DNA of 64,000 bases from an uncultured Clostridia bacterium (lineage in GTDB: Bacteria > Bacillota > Clostridia > Christensenellales > Pumilibacteraceae): the NCBI GenBank assembly GCA_944372345.1, contig CALVYT010000009.1, forward strand, positions 1 through 64,000. The letters are read 5' to 3'. The translations under genes and the position numbers were made by a program. Shown in pieces: positions 23,601 through 32,706 of the stretch (the first letter of the stretch is position 1; each line of letters starts with the position of its first letter). Below the pieces are notes generated by a model, which was given only the letters and a program-made list of their open reading frames with translations, did no database searches and was not told the DNA's origin.

Positions 23601-24737
23601 TCACCCTTTCAGAATTTCGGCAAATCCGCGCACGGTTTCGTCCCAGGTGCGTGCCGCAAGCAGGGCGCGATTTTCCGCATCGATCTTTTCGCAAAGATCC
23701 GCGTCCGTCAGCCGCAGCAAAAGTTCCGCATACGTCTTTTCGCAGTCGCCGTCGAAAAGCACCGCGGAGCGTTCCGGCATAAACTCGGTGAATGTCCCTT
23801 CTTTGAGTTCCACGAGCGGCAGCCCGGTAGCCATCATCTCATACGGCACCAAAGATATATTCGTATACGAAAACACTATCCCGAAGTCGCTTTCCTCATA
23901 AAGCGCGGCGAGATTTTTCCATCCGAGCGGACCGAGGTTTTTCCCGACGGAAGTTTTCATTTTCATATCGTCGCCGAAGAAATTCACTTCCAGCGTTTTC
24001 CCGTCCGCCGCGAATAATTCCGTCAGCCGTCGGCAAAGCCACTCGGTAACGAACGGCAGCCGTCTCGGAGTATTGCGCAGATAGACTGCCGCTTTAACGG
24101 TTTTTTTATCCGTTATTCTCTGCCGCTTAACGGGTTTGTAATTACTTCCGTCGAACGGGAATCCGATATGGTCTATGCGCGCATCAGGATATACTTCGGC
24201 TATTTTTTTACGGTTCCAGCCGCCGAGCGATACCATATGATAGCCGAACCCGTAAGTCTTTTCCGCAAGATACGAAAGATCTCCGCGTTCGTTGAAATAC
24301 GGTTCGTAATCCTGCACGAAATACATCTTATAGCCGGGAAAACTTTTCACATAATAAGCGGTCTCCCACGACGTGGCAATAACGCAGTCGAATGTTGTTT
24401 TTCTGAATTCGGCATTCGTTATCGCCTTCGCGCGAAATCCGGGGAACAGCTTATGTACGCTGCTGCGCATATTTTCATAAAACTCGTCGTTTTCGAGCGT
24501 CACGCAAACGTCGAAACCGTGACCGCCAAGTCCGTCGGCAAGTCTGAACACGGACGTAGTCCCGCCGCCGAACTCGCTCATCCTGAATGCAGGCAGAACG
24601 AACGCGACCTTATTCAGACTCCCCGTGCGCTCGTTGCTCACGGGCGACATATCCGCATATGTCAGCATATCGCATATCTTCGCGCCTCTGCGCTTTCTCA
24701 GATATTTACGCGCCAAAGACTTCAAAAAATTCAACAT
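23601..24737 (-). CDS. Glycosyltransferase, WsaF/GT4-like
   Basis: The 378-residue protein carries NKVAFVLPAFRMSEFGGGTT, a Gly-rich donor loop; FVQDYEPYF and YGFGYHMVSLGGWN in the middle; and ISLVPYEMMATGLPLVELK, the GT-B E-x7-E-like C-terminal motif. This layout matches rhamnosyltransferases of the WsaF type that build S-layer or surface rhamnans, consistent with the dTDP-deoxysugar genes nearby. Start ATG 24737 (MLNFLKSL) overlaps the stop of the preceding SDR gene by 7 nt and has GGAG close upstream. The sugar transferred is inferred from context only. Confidence 0.82.
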   Translation of the reverse strand: MLNFLKSLARKYLRKRRGAKICDMLTYADMSPVSNERTGSLNKVAFVLPAFRMSEFGGGTTSVFRLADGLGGHGFDVCVTLENDEFYENMRSSVHKLFPGFRAKAITNAEFRKTTFDCVIATSWETAYYVKSFPGYKMYFVQDYEPYFNERGDLSYLAEKTYGFGYHMVSLGGWNRKKIAEVYPDARIDHIGFPFDGSNYKPVKRQRITDKKTVKAAVYLRNTPRRLPFVTEWLCRRLTELFAADGKTLEVNFFGDDMKMKTSVGKNLGPLGWKNLAALYEESDFGIVFSYTNISLVPYEMMATGLPLVELKEGTFTEFMPERSAVLFDGDCEKTYAELLLRLTDADLCEKIDAENRALLAARTWDETVRGFAEILKG

Positions 24738-25564
24738 ATCTCCGTTCTCCCGCATATGCGTGTGATCTTCGTATTATCGCCGTAAATGCACGGCGAATCG
24801 TATGGTCTGTCAGGATATTTGCCGTATTCCGGTCTGATCGCGAGCCCGTTATCGCGTATATACCGTTCTATCTGTTCGGAAAGCGCCACCGCCTTGCCCG
24901 AGCAGCAGTTGATAATACCCGTTATTTCGCTCTGCGATACGCAGCGCGCGATTTGCTCGGCAAGGACGTCGACGTGCAGAAAATCGTATTTATTTTTCCC
25001 GGAATTCAACGGGAACGAGGTCTCTCCCTGCCGCGCGGCGCGAAGTATCTTCGCAAATATCGAATTTCCGTATTCATCGTCGCCGTACAGATAAAACGCA
25101 CGCAGCCATTGAAAAATGCATTTATCTTTACAATACAGCGTTATTGCTTCGCGCAGCGCGTTCTTGGCGATCCCGTACATCGACATCGGTCTGCACGGGG
25201 TATTCTCGTCAACGGCTCCGACATAATATCCAGTTTCATGCATCGTGCCCATAACGGCGAGCTGTTTTACCCCCGCTTCTACCATAGACGTCAGAAAAGC
25301 AAAATGCGCAGACAGATCCCCCATATGTTTAGGAGAATTATGTATAAATCCGTCTCTCCACGCAAGATGCAGACATATATCGGGCTTGCCTGCTTCGGCG
25401 TAAAGATCAGCGCCGGAAAAAATATCTCCGCGTATAAACTTTGCCCGTTTATCGATACGTTCTCCGGATATATCGACGCATACGACTTCGTGCCCCGTCT
25501 TTATCAATGCCGCGACAACTTTCGCTCCCATATATCCGTTAGCGCCCGTTACCAATATTTTCAT
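24731..25564 (-). CDS. NAD-dependent epimerase/dehydratase (extended SDR)
   Basis: The 277-residue protein opens MKILVTGANGYMGAKVV (GxxGxxG dinucleotide fold) and has YGIAKNAL, the YxxxK catalytic pair, near residue 144. It lacks RmlD-type signature text. Because RmlA, RmlC and RmlB are in this operon but no clear RmlD is, it is the best candidate for the missing 4-reductase, giving dTDP-L-rhamnose, 6-deoxytalose or a related sugar. Alternatively it could act on another nucleotide sugar. It overlaps its neighbours on both sides by 4-7 nt. Confidence 0.85.
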   Translation of the reverse strand: MKILVTGANGYMGAKVVAALIKTGHEVVCVDISGERIDKRAKFIRGDIFSGADLYAEAGKPDICLHLAWRDGFIHNSPKHMGDLSAHFAFLTSMVEAGVKQLAVMGTMHETGYYVGAVDENTPCRPMSMYGIAKNALREAITLYCKDKCIFQWLRAFYLYGDDEYGNSIFAKILRAARQGETSFPLNSGKNKYDFLHVDVLAEQIARCVSQSEITGIINCCSGKAVALSEQIERYIRDNGLAIRPEYGKYPDRPYDSPCIYGDNTKITRICGRTEIC

Positions 25565-26463
25565 CGATATTTTTCCTCTATCACAGACAAATCTTTCTTA
25601 TACATTCGTCCGTTTTTATAATCGCAGATGGCTTCTTTGATATATTTCCATTCGCTTGTCTTTTTGAATTTTGACGCAAGTATCTTGAAAAACCGCGAAA
25701 TATATGAGTAGATCATCGGCAGTATACCGAGTTTGTTCTTCCTGATATAATAAAATCTGTTGCGATTTACATAATAAACCGAGAGCCGGGATCCCGCACG
25801 CCCGGTAGACATACTGACTTTGTGATAAATCGCACAGTCTTCGCACAATCTTACTCTGTAACCCGCGCGGTTTGCCCGCAGCATAAAATCCGTATCGTCG
25901 TAATAAAGGAAATACTTTTCATCCATCATTCCGATATCGGAAAACACTTCGTTTCGTATCAGCAAACAACACGTCGGAGCATAGGCATAGTAAACGTCAA
26001 AATGCAATCCCTCGTCCTTTTTGCCGAAATTCATATGCTTGGAAAATCCTTTGCCGTTTACGAATTTTCCGCCGCCGTACCACAATATCTTGTCGGAATC
26101 GTGATAATATATTTTCGGACACGTTATCATTTCGCCCGATACGAGCAATTTACGCAAAAAATTTTTCGTCACGACAGTATCGTTATTGAGCAGCAACGTA
26201 TACTCGCACCCGAGTTCCATGCTTTTTACTATCCCGATATTATTGCCTTTTGCGATACCGTAATTTTCTCCGTTGAGTATCACCGTCAGTCTGCTATCCG
26301 AAAACTCATTGAGCCTTTGCACGGAATCATCCGTGGATCCGTTATCCACCATTATGATCCTGAAATTCTCATACTCGGAATCCAACACGGATCTTATACA
26401 CTCGTTCTGATAGCCCGATCCGTTAAAATTGACTATGACTATGCCGATAAGCGGATCGTCCAT
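25561..26463 (-). CDS. Glycosyltransferase family 2, WbbL-type
   Basis: The 300-residue protein has PLIGIVIVNFNGSGYQNECI, NGSTDDSV, and LLLNNDTVV in the place of the DxD motif, as in rhamnosyltransferases of the WbbL class. FLYYDDTDFMLRANRAGYRV is the usual acceptor-side motif. The codons are clearly more A/T-rich than in the flanking genes, which suggests recent acquisition or a swapped cassette. It abuts RmlB by one base upstream and overlaps the SDR by 4 nt downstream. A deoxysugar donor made by the neighbouring Rml enzymes is plausible but not shown. Confidence 0.87.
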   Translation of the reverse strand: MDDPLIGIVIVNFNGSGYQNECIRSVLDSEYENFRIIMVDNGSTDDSVQRLNEFSDSRLTVILNGENYGIAKGNNIGIVKSMELGCEYTLLLNNDTVVTKNFLRKLLVSGEMITCPKIYYHDSDKILWYGGGKFVNGKGFSKHMNFGKKDEGLHFDVYYAYAPTCCLLIRNEVFSDIGMMDEKYFLYYDDTDFMLRANRAGYRVRLCEDCAIYHKVSMSTGRAGSRLSVYYVNRNRFYYIRKNKLGILPMIYSYISRFFKILASKFKKTSEWKYIKEAICDYKNGRMYKKDLSVIEEKYR

Positions 26464-27492
26464 TCAGCTTTTTCCTCCGTACATCTTCCTGTAATATTCT
26501 TTATACTCGCCGGAGATTATTTCTCTCCACCAGCTTTCGTGGGATAAATACCATTCCACGGTCGACTTTATCCCGTCGACGAACTTCGTCTTCGGCTCCC
26601 AGCCGAGTTCGCGCTTCGCCTTGGTCGGATCTATCGCATAGCGCAGATCGTGCCCCTTGCGGTCGGCGACGAATTCGATAAGGTCGTGCGGCTTGCCGAG
26701 CAGATTGCATATCTTTTTCACGATGTCGATATTTCTCATCTCGTTATGCCCGCCGATGTTATACACTTCGCCGGGTTTGCCGCGATCGATCACCGCGTCA
26801 ATAGCACGGCAATGGTCCTCGACATACAGCCAGTCGCGCACGTTCTCGCCTTTGCCGTATACGGGCAGCCGTCTGCCTTCAAGCGCATTGGCTATCGTCA
26901 GCGGGATCAGCTTTTCGGGAAACTGATACGGTCCGTAATTATTGGAACAACGGCTTATCGTCACGTTCAGTCCGTAGGTCCTGCGGTAGGCAAGCGCAAG
27001 CAAATCGGCAGCCGCCTTAGATGCGGAATACGGACTGGACGGATCGAGAGGTGTATCCTCAGTGAAAAACAGATCGGGTCTGTCAAGCGGAAGATCGCCG
27101 TATACCTCGTCGGTAGACACCTGATGAAAACGCTCCGTGCCGAATTCAAGACAGCAGTCCATAAGCACCTGCGTGCCCGTAACATTCGTCGAAATGAATA
27201 TTCCCGGGTCTTTTATGGAGCGGTCGACATGACTCTCCGCGGCGAAATTGACGACCGCCGTCGGCTTGTGCTCCGCAAAAACTCCGCGCATAGCGTCGCA
27301 GTCGCGTATGTCCGCCCTGACAAACGCAAAACGCGGATCGTTCATCGCTCCCGCAAGCGTGGAAAGATTGCCGGCATACGTCAGACTGTCCACGCACACA
27401 ACGTCGACGTCGTCGTGCGCGGAAAGGATATGATAGATGAAATTGCCGCCTATGAATCCGGCGCCGCCGGTCACGAGCCAGGTCTTTTTCAT
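26464..27492 (-). CDS. rmlB: dTDP-glucose 4,6-dehydratase
   Basis: The 342-residue enzyme removes water from dTDP-glucose to give dTDP-4-dehydro-6-deoxyglucose. The NAD fold is WLVTGGAGFIGGNFIYH, the active-site triad region is STDEVYGDLP and YSASKAAADLL (YxxxK), and RCSNNYGPYQFPEKLIPL is the family signature. Length is typical. Start 27492 overlaps the RmlC stop by 4 nt (ATGA). It belongs to the RmlA-RmlC-RmlB set of this operon. Confidence 0.97.
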   Translation of the reverse strand: MKKTWLVTGGAGFIGGNFIYHILSAHDDVDVVCVDSLTYAGNLSTLAGAMNDPRFAFVRADIRDCDAMRGVFAEHKPTAVVNFAAESHVDRSIKDPGIFISTNVTGTQVLMDCCLEFGTERFHQVSTDEVYGDLPLDRPDLFFTEDTPLDPSSPYSASKAAADLLALAYRRTYGLNVTISRCSNNYGPYQFPEKLIPLTIANALEGRRLPVYGKGENVRDWLYVEDHCRAIDAVIDRGKPGEVYNIGGHNEMRNIDIVKKICNLLGKPHDLIEFVADRKGHDLRYAIDPTKAKRELGWEPKTKFVDGIKSTVEWYLSHESWWREIISGEYKEYYRKMYGGKS

Positions 27493-28043
27493 AATACGAA
27501 CTCCGTTTCAAATCCGCGCAAAGTCGGGTGCCGTCTGTCCTTTTCGCTGAGCAGCGGCTCGCCGGCAACGCCCCACTCTATTCCTATATCCGGATCGTTC
27601 CAAATGATCCCGCCCTCGTCTTCGGGATGATAGAAATCGTCGCACTTATAACAAAATTCCGCCGTTTCCGAACGCACGAGAAATCCGTGAGCGAATCCGC
27701 GCGGGATCATAAGCTGTTTTCTGTTCTCCGCGGAAAGTTCGACGCCGAACCACCTGCCGTACGTCGCGCTGCTCTTACGCAGATCGACGGCAACGTCGAA
27801 CACGCAGCCGCTTATGACGCGCACGAGCTTTGCCTGCGGATGCGTCTTCTGGAAATGCAGTCCGCGGAGCACTCCGCCCGTACTGCGCGACTGGTTGTCC
27901 TGAACGAAATCGTAGTCCAGTCCCGCGGCAATGAAATCGCGCTTGTTATACGTTTCTGTGAAATACCCGCGGCTGTCGCCGAACACCGCCGTTTCGACGA
28001 TATACAATCCGTCCATTCCCGTTTCCGTCAATGTTATAGCCAT
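27489..28043 (-). CDS. rmlC: dTDP-4-dehydrorhamnose 3,5-epimerase
   Basis: The 184-residue cupin epimerises C3 and C5 of dTDP-4-dehydro-6-deoxyglucose. RGYFTETYNKRDF, QDNQSRSTGGVLRGLHFQ (with the catalytic His), FDVAVDLRKSSATYG and IPRGFAHGFLV are family motifs. Start ATG 28043 is one base after the stop of RmlA; the longer reading to 28133 lies inside rmlA and is rejected. Its presence indicates an L-series deoxysugar such as L-rhamnose. Confidence 0.97.
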   Translation of the reverse strand: MAITLTETGMDGLYIVETAVFGDSRGYFTETYNKRDFIAAGLDYDFVQDNQSRSTGGVLRGLHFQKTHPQAKLVRVISGCVFDVAVDLRKSSATYGRWFGVELSAENRKQLMIPRGFAHGFLVRSETAEFCYKCDDFYHPEDEGGIIWNDPDIGIEWGVAGEPLLSEKDRRHPTLRGFETEFVL

Positions 28044-28044
28044 A

Positions 28045-28947
28045 TCAGTAGAAGAGCTTTCCCTCCAAAAATCTTCCTCCCGCGACTTTGCGCAGGTGCT
28101 CGCCGTACGGCGACTTGCCGTACGCTTCCGCATTTTCGAGCAGTTTTTTCTTCGTTATCCAGCCTTTAACGTACGCTATCTCCTCGGGCGCGGAAACGAC
28201 CGTTTTCTGAAAGAACGACATATCCCGTATGAAATTCGAAGCGTTACGCAGGCTGTCCACCGTTCCCGTATCCAGCCAGGTGAACCCGCGTCCGAGCAGT
28301 CTCACGCGCAGATCGCCGCAGTCGAGATACATTTTATTCAGGTCGGTTATTTCCAGTTCGCCGCGCGGCGACGGCATGACCTGTTTCGCAAACGACGACG
28401 CTCTGCCGTCATAGAAGTACAGCCCTGTAACGCAATAGTTCGACTTCGGCTGCGCGGGCTTTTCTTCCACGCTGACGACGTTGCCGTTGTCGTCGAATTC
28501 CACTACGCCGAAGTCGGACGGGCGATCGACGTAATATCCGAATATCGTAGCCAGTCCGCGCTCCGCGTCCTCCGCCGCCGCAGTCAGCAGTCTGCCGAGC
28601 CCCGCGCCGTAAAATATGTTATCGCCGAGAGCGAGCGCGCACGGCTCTCCGCCAAGGAATTTCTCGCCGATCACAAGCGCCTGCGCCAGCCCTTCGGGAG
28701 CGGGCTGTTCGGCATACTCGAGTTTTATACCCAACCGTTCCCCGCCGCCGAGCAGTCGCCTGAACCCCGGCAGATCGCGGGGCGTGGAAATGACAAGTAT
28801 CTCCCTCACCCCCGCGAGCATGAGCGTCGAGAGCGGGTAGAATATCATCGGTTTGTCGTAGACAGGCAGCAGCTGTTTGCTTGTGACGAGCGTCAGCGGA
28901 TATAATCTCGTTCCGCTCCCGCCCGCAAGGATAATGCCTTTCATCAT
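28045..28947 (-). CDS. rmlA: Glucose-1-phosphate thymidylyltransferase
   Basis: The 300-residue enzyme joins dTTP and glucose-1-phosphate. [18 protein letters not shown] is the nucleotide-binding loop, [17 protein letters not shown] binds the base, ALGDNIFYG and LDTGTVDSL line the active site. The start is at one of two consecutive ATG codons (28947 or 28944); both overlap the stop of the preceding glycosyltransferase. First step of the deoxysugar branch. Confidence 0.97.
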   Translation of the reverse strand: MMKGIILAGGSGTRLYPLTLVTSKQLLPVYDKPMIFYPLSTLMLAGVREILVISTPRDLPGFRRLLGGGERLGIKLEYAEQPAPEGLAQALVIGEKFLGGEPCALALGDNIFYGAGLGRLLTAAAEDAERGLATIFGYYVDRPSDFGVVEFDDNGNVVSVEEKPAQPKSNYCVTGLYFYDGRASSFAKQVMPSPRGELEITDLNKMYLDCGDLRVRLLGRGFTWLDTGTVDSLRNASNFIRDMSFFQKTVVSAPEEIAYVKGWITKKKLLENAEAYGKSPYGEHLRKVAGGRFLEGKLFY

Positions 28948-30032
28948 ATGTCACCTTTCCCGCTCTCGCGGAGCGTGTCGTTGAATAATCTGCATAAGTT
29001 TTCCGCGATATGCGCCATATCGAAATGCTCGGCATATATGCGCTTTGCGTTCTCCGCGCAGCGGCTGCGCAAACCGTCGTCGCCAAGCATTTTGACGATG
29101 GCTCCCGCAAGCGCTTTCGCGTCGCCGCGCGGTACTATCATGCCCCCGTCGCCGACGTACTCGGGAAAAACTCCGACGTCGGTAGCGATCACGGGTCTGC
29201 CGTAATAAAACGCCTGCACGACCGTCATCGAGCCCGTAGCGTCGCGATACGGCAGCACGACGACCTTGCACCGTTTTATGCTGTCCGCCAATTCGTCGTC
29301 CGGCACGAATTTCCCCGTCGCTTCCACATTCTCCGGGACGGCGAGATCGCCGTAGACCTCTTTCAGATCGCCTTTGCCGACTATGCGGCAGTTATATCCC
29401 GATCCCGCGATCTTCATCGCCTCGATCAGTATATCCAATCCCTTGTAATACTCCACTCTGCCGAAAAACAGAACGTCGGTATCCTCCGACTTTGCGGGAG
29501 TAACGTCGCCAGCAAGCCCGTCGACGAGCCCGAACGGAACGCTCGCGATCTTGCTTTCGTCGACATACGGCGCGCTTTCGACGATCTGCCGCGCAACGTC
29601 GTTCCCCGCGACGAGCAATTTGTCCGCATAACGGTAATATCTCTTATGCTGCGCTTTGAGCACGAACGAATCGAGGCGGCCCGATCCGCTGTGCGGTACG
29701 GGATCGTGCACCTGATATATCAGCGCATACTTCCGCAAAAACCTCGCAAGCGGGATATTGACAGGGTGCGGAGTAAAAACGAATACGACGTCGGGGGCGA
29801 TACGCTTTATGAAACGCTTGATCCTCACAAGTTTGAACGGAGAAAAATACGTCCACGGACGATTGCGCTTATAGCGCACGTTCAAGGTTTCTTTCGCCGT
29901 AAGCTCCTCGTTCGTAACATTGTCGTTCGTCACGCAATAAAGTTCGACGCGCTCGGAAAACCTGCGGCAGTATGTTATGAAATGCTCGCGCATCACGCCC
30001 GACGTGCATAAACTTATGACGAGCAGCTTCAT
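28944..30032 (-). CDS. Glycosyltransferase family 4
   Basis: The 362-residue GT-B enzyme begins [38 protein letters not shown] opens the donor-binding half, and [26 protein letters not shown] is the C-terminal nucleotide-sugar motif. It retains the anomeric configuration as family members do. Start ATG 30032 overlaps the upstream stop (ATGA); longer readings lie within the DUF4422 gene. Donor and acceptor are unknown, but the setting points to assembly of the repeat unit on a lipid carrier. Confidence 0.9.
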   Translation of the reverse strand: MKLLVISLCTSGVMREHFITYCRRFSERVELYCVTNDNVTNEELTAKETLNVRYKRNRPWTYFSPFKLVRIKRFIKRIAPDVVFVFTPHPVNIPLARFLRKYALIYQVHDPVPHSGSGRLDSFVLKAQHKRYYRYADKLLVAGNDVARQIVESAPYVDESKIASVPFGLVDGLAGDVTPAKSEDTDVLFFGRVEYYKGLDILIEAMKIAGSGYNCRIVGKGDLKEVYGDLAVPENVEATGKFVPDDELADSIKRCKVVVLPYRDATGSMTVVQAFYYGRPVIATDVGVFPEYVGDGGMIVPRGDAKALAGAIVKMLGDDGLRSRCAENAKRIYAEHFDMAHIAENLCRLFNDTLRESGKGDI

Positions 30033-30796
30033 TTGCCGCCGTCTTTTCCCGCAAACTTGCGTTTCAGGAAATTCTTTATCTTCGTCGGCCAATGCTGCTT
30101 TTCCATAAACATATAGGGTATGTCCTTATACCGTATATCGTTTGCGACCAGCCACACGTCAAGCAGCCGTTCGCCGAGATAGCCGAACACGCGCTGTTCG
30201 GACGGCTGCCAGCCGCCGATGTCGAGTTTTTCTTCCGTCTTTGCCAACACGTCGAACAGCCATTCGCAATACGCGTCGGCGTACCGCCGCGTCATAATGA
30301 ACATATTGAATCTGTGTCCGCTGCGCTTTTTCATCACGGCGGTCCACGCCGCGGCGTGATCGGGATAGTATTCCCGTATAACGCTCTCCGCCGCGCGCAG
30401 CCCCTCTTCGTGATGGGCGTGCAGATACTGACTCTCGTTGCTCTCTATGAAATAATGCCGTTTTTTCGGGAGCAATACTTCGCATTCGCGCAAATATCCG
30501 TCCAGACGGTCGGCTGTCAATATCCTGTCGAATTTGTCGCCCTTGCCGCCTCCCGCGAAATGCCTGCGGTAATGCACGAGCCCGAGCACTTCCGACTTTG
30601 TGTTTTTCCACGCCCAATAAAGCGCGGTCAGTTCGCAATAGCAATAATTTTTCGCAGAGATATTATCGCCCGTTCCGTCGGTAACGCGATCGCCGTGCGC
30701 CGCCGATCCCACAAAAACGGGCAGATACATACCGTCGGACGGCATACGGTACTCCTTATGCGTGGCAACGACCACGATCTTATCGCGTTCGATCAT
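30029..30796 (-). CDS. DUF4422 glycosyltransferase-like protein (copy 2)
   Basis: The 255-residue protein has the family core NISAKNYCYCELTALYWAWKN and VLGLVHYRRHF, then FNMFIMTRRYADAYCEWLF and a basic C-terminus. Start ATG 30796 (MIERDKIVVVATHKEY) overlaps the GmhA stop by 4 nt. It is more divergent from copy 1 (22837-23595) than a recent duplicate would be. Probably a second sugar-transfer step of the same glycan. Confidence 0.85.
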   Translation of the reverse strand: MIERDKIVVVATHKEYRMPSDGMYLPVFVGSAAHGDRVTDGTGDNISAKNYCYCELTALYWAWKNTKSEVLGLVHYRRHFAGGGKGDKFDRILTADRLDGYLRECEVLLPKKRHYFIESNESQYLHAHHEEGLRAAESVIREYYPDHAAAWTAVMKKRSGHRFNMFIMTRRYADAYCEWLFDVLAKTEEKLDIGGWQPSEQRVFGYLGERLLDVWLVANDIRYKDIPYMFMEKQHWPTKIKNFLKRKFAGKDGGK

Positions 30797-31443
30797 CCCT
30801 CGCCTCCGAAAAAGCGGCTTTCGAGCATAATGCAGAGCGTGTGGTAGACGGGCAGATGATATTCCTGCACCGTGCGGCTGCCGTCGGCGGGGACTTTTAT
30901 GCATATGTCGGACAGACCGGCGAGCTCGCCGCCGCTCCTGCCCGTCAGCCCTATCGTTGTCATTCCGACCGCTTTCGCCACGACCGCCGCGTTCAGGACG
31001 TTCGCCGAGTTGCCCGACGTGCTTATGCCGAGAAAAACGTCGCCTTTCCGCCCGAGCGCGAACACCTGCTGCGCGAAGACATACTCCGCGCCGCTCTCCA
31101 CGTCGTTTGCGAACGCCGTGCCGAACGATCCCCCCGCCGTCAGAGCCAGCGCGGGCAGCGACCGCTGCAAGTGCGCCGCGACCGCTCTCCCGCGCGCGTG
31201 CGCGCGCGTAAGGGAAAGCGCCTGCTCTTCCGTCAGAGGACGGGGCAGTTCAAAGCCCTTCATAAGCTCCCCGACTATATGCCCGGCGTCGGCGCAGCTG
31301 CCGCCGTTGCCCGCGCAAAGCAGTTTTCCGCCCGCGGCGAAGCAGTCCGAAAGCGTTTCGTATGCTTTTTGTATATCCCCCGCCGCAGTCCCGAGTTCGG
31401 GAAAGCGCGATACGAGTTCTTCGATAATTTCGTCCTTCTTCAT
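30793..31443 (-). CDS. gmhA: Phosphoheptose isomerase (SIS domain)
   Basis: The 216-residue enzyme converts sedoheptulose 7-phosphate to D-glycero-D-manno-heptose 7-phosphate. KLLCAGNGGSCADAGHIVGELMKGF matches the GmhA active-site text, SGNSANVLNA is the SIS phosphosugar loop, and GGSFGTAFANDVE is also family-typical. ATG 31443 overlaps the upstream stop by one base, with GGAGG in front. It is the first step of the GDP-heptose branch encoded by this and the next two genes. Confidence 0.95.
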   Translation of the reverse strand: MKKDEIIEELVSRFPELGTAAGDIQKAYETLSDCFAAGGKLLCAGNGGSCADAGHIVGELMKGFELPRPLTEEQALSLTRAHARGRAVAAHLQRSLPALALTAGGSFGTAFANDVESGAEYVFAQQVFALGRKGDVFLGISTSGNSANVLNAAVVAKAVGMTTIGLTGRSGGELAGLSDICIKVPADGSRTVQEYHLPVYHTLCIMLESRFFGGEG

Positions 31444-32705
31444 TAGTCCTCCGCAAGGATCGCGTCCACGCAAGCGAGCAGATCCTTTCCGCACACGTCC
31501 GCGCCGCAAGCGTTATCGCCTATCTTCGCCGTGCGGCAGCCCGCGCGCCGCCCGCACTCCGCGTCGTTTTCGCCGTCGCCCACCATCCACGACCGCGAAA
31601 GGTCGATATTGAACTCCTCCGCCGCGCGCAGCAGCATACCCGGCTTGGGCTTGCGGCAGTCGCAGTCGACTTTGAGCTCCTTTATCTCCCCCTCGTAACC
31701 GCCGTGCGGATGATGCGGGCAGTAATACAGCCCGTCTATATACGCGCCCTTTTCGCCGAGCAGCGTTTCCATCTTCGCGTGGATGAGGTCGAGTTCCTCC
31801 CGCGTCGTTTCGCCGCGCGCTATGACGGGCTGGTTGGTCGCGACTATTGCGAGCCGCCCGCTGCGGTTGATCTTCGCTATCGCTTCCGCCGCGCCCGGGC
31901 ACAGCGTCAGAGCCTCCGCGCCGCGCACGAACCCGACGTATTCGTTTATCGTGCCGTCGCGGTCGAGGAACACGGCGCGCTGTTTACGCGAAAGATTGCG
32001 CGCGCTCACCTTACCCGAAAGTATGTCCGCTTCCGTTTCTTTCAGCCGTTCGGGCGTGCCCATATCCTTGACGTATTCGGGCGAGTCGTATGCGAACAGT
32101 CCGCCCTCGGCTATCAGAGGGCGCAGCACGTCGCGGTCGAGATCCGTCTTTACGGGCGCGCTCAGCCTGCCGAGCAGACGCGGCGAGATCATATGCAGCC
32201 CCGCGTTGACGCGGTTGAAACGCCAGCCGCGCTCGTCCTCTTTATGCAGCCATTCCGTGACCCGCCCGTCCGCCGCCGCAGAGATCAGTCCGCTGTCGTA
32301 CGGGTGGTCGTTGGGATGAGTGAATATCGTCGCAAGCCCGCCGAACGCCTTGTGAGCCGCGGCGAAGCGGCGCACGTCTATATCGAATATCACGTCGCCG
32401 TTGGCAAGCAGGAAATCGTCCTTTTCTCCTTTCAGATAATACAGCGCGCCTGCCGTGCCGAGCGGTTCTTTCTCCTCAATATAATCTATATTCGCACCGA
32501 ACGCGCCGCTGCCGAACGCCGACTTTATCACGCTGCCGAGATGCCCGATAACGAGCGTTACGTCAGTCACTCCCTGCCTTGCCAGGCACTCGATCTGACG
32601 CGCGAGCACAGGCTTCCCCGCGACCTCTATCATAGGCTTGGGCACGAGCGAATTGACGCTCGCTATGCGCGTGCCTTTGCCCCCCGCCATTATGACCGCT
32701 CTCAT
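31443..32705 (-). CDS. Fused heptose-1-phosphate guanylyltransferase and heptose bisphosphatase (HddC-GmhB)
   Basis: Residues 1-230 are a sugar nucleotidyltransferase of the HddC type (MRAVIMAGGKGTRIASVN; PKPMIEVAGKPVL; FLLANGDVIFDID). Residues about 240-420 are a HAD phosphatase of the GmhB type (AVFLDRDGTINEYVGF; the Zn ligands in CPHHPHGG and DCDCRKPKPGM; WMVGDGENDAECG). Together they dephosphorylate heptose 1,7-bisphosphate and attach GMP to the 1-phosphate, so two non-consecutive proteins of the classic pathway are joined and catalyse its last two steps. ATG 32705 is one base after the HddA stop. Confidence 0.93.
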   Translation of the reverse strand: MRAVIMAGGKGTRIASVNSLVPKPMIEVAGKPVLARQIECLARQGVTDVTLVIGHLGSVIKSAFGSGAFGANIDYIEEKEPLGTAGALYYLKGEKDDFLLANGDVIFDIDVRRFAAAHKAFGGLATIFTHPNDHPYDSGLISAAADGRVTEWLHKEDERGWRFNRVNAGLHMISPRLLGRLSAPVKTDLDRDVLRPLIAEGGLFAYDSPEYVKDMGTPERLKETEADILSGKVSARNLSRKQRAVFLDRDGTINEYVGFVRGAEALTLCPGAAEAIAKINRSGRLAIVATNQPVIARGETTREELDLIHAKMETLLGEKGAYIDGLYYCPHHPHGGYEGEIKELKVDCDCRKPKPGMLLRAAEEFNIDLSRSWMVGDGENDAECGRRAGCRTAKIGDNACGADVCGKDLLACVDAILAED

Positions 32706-32706
32706 A

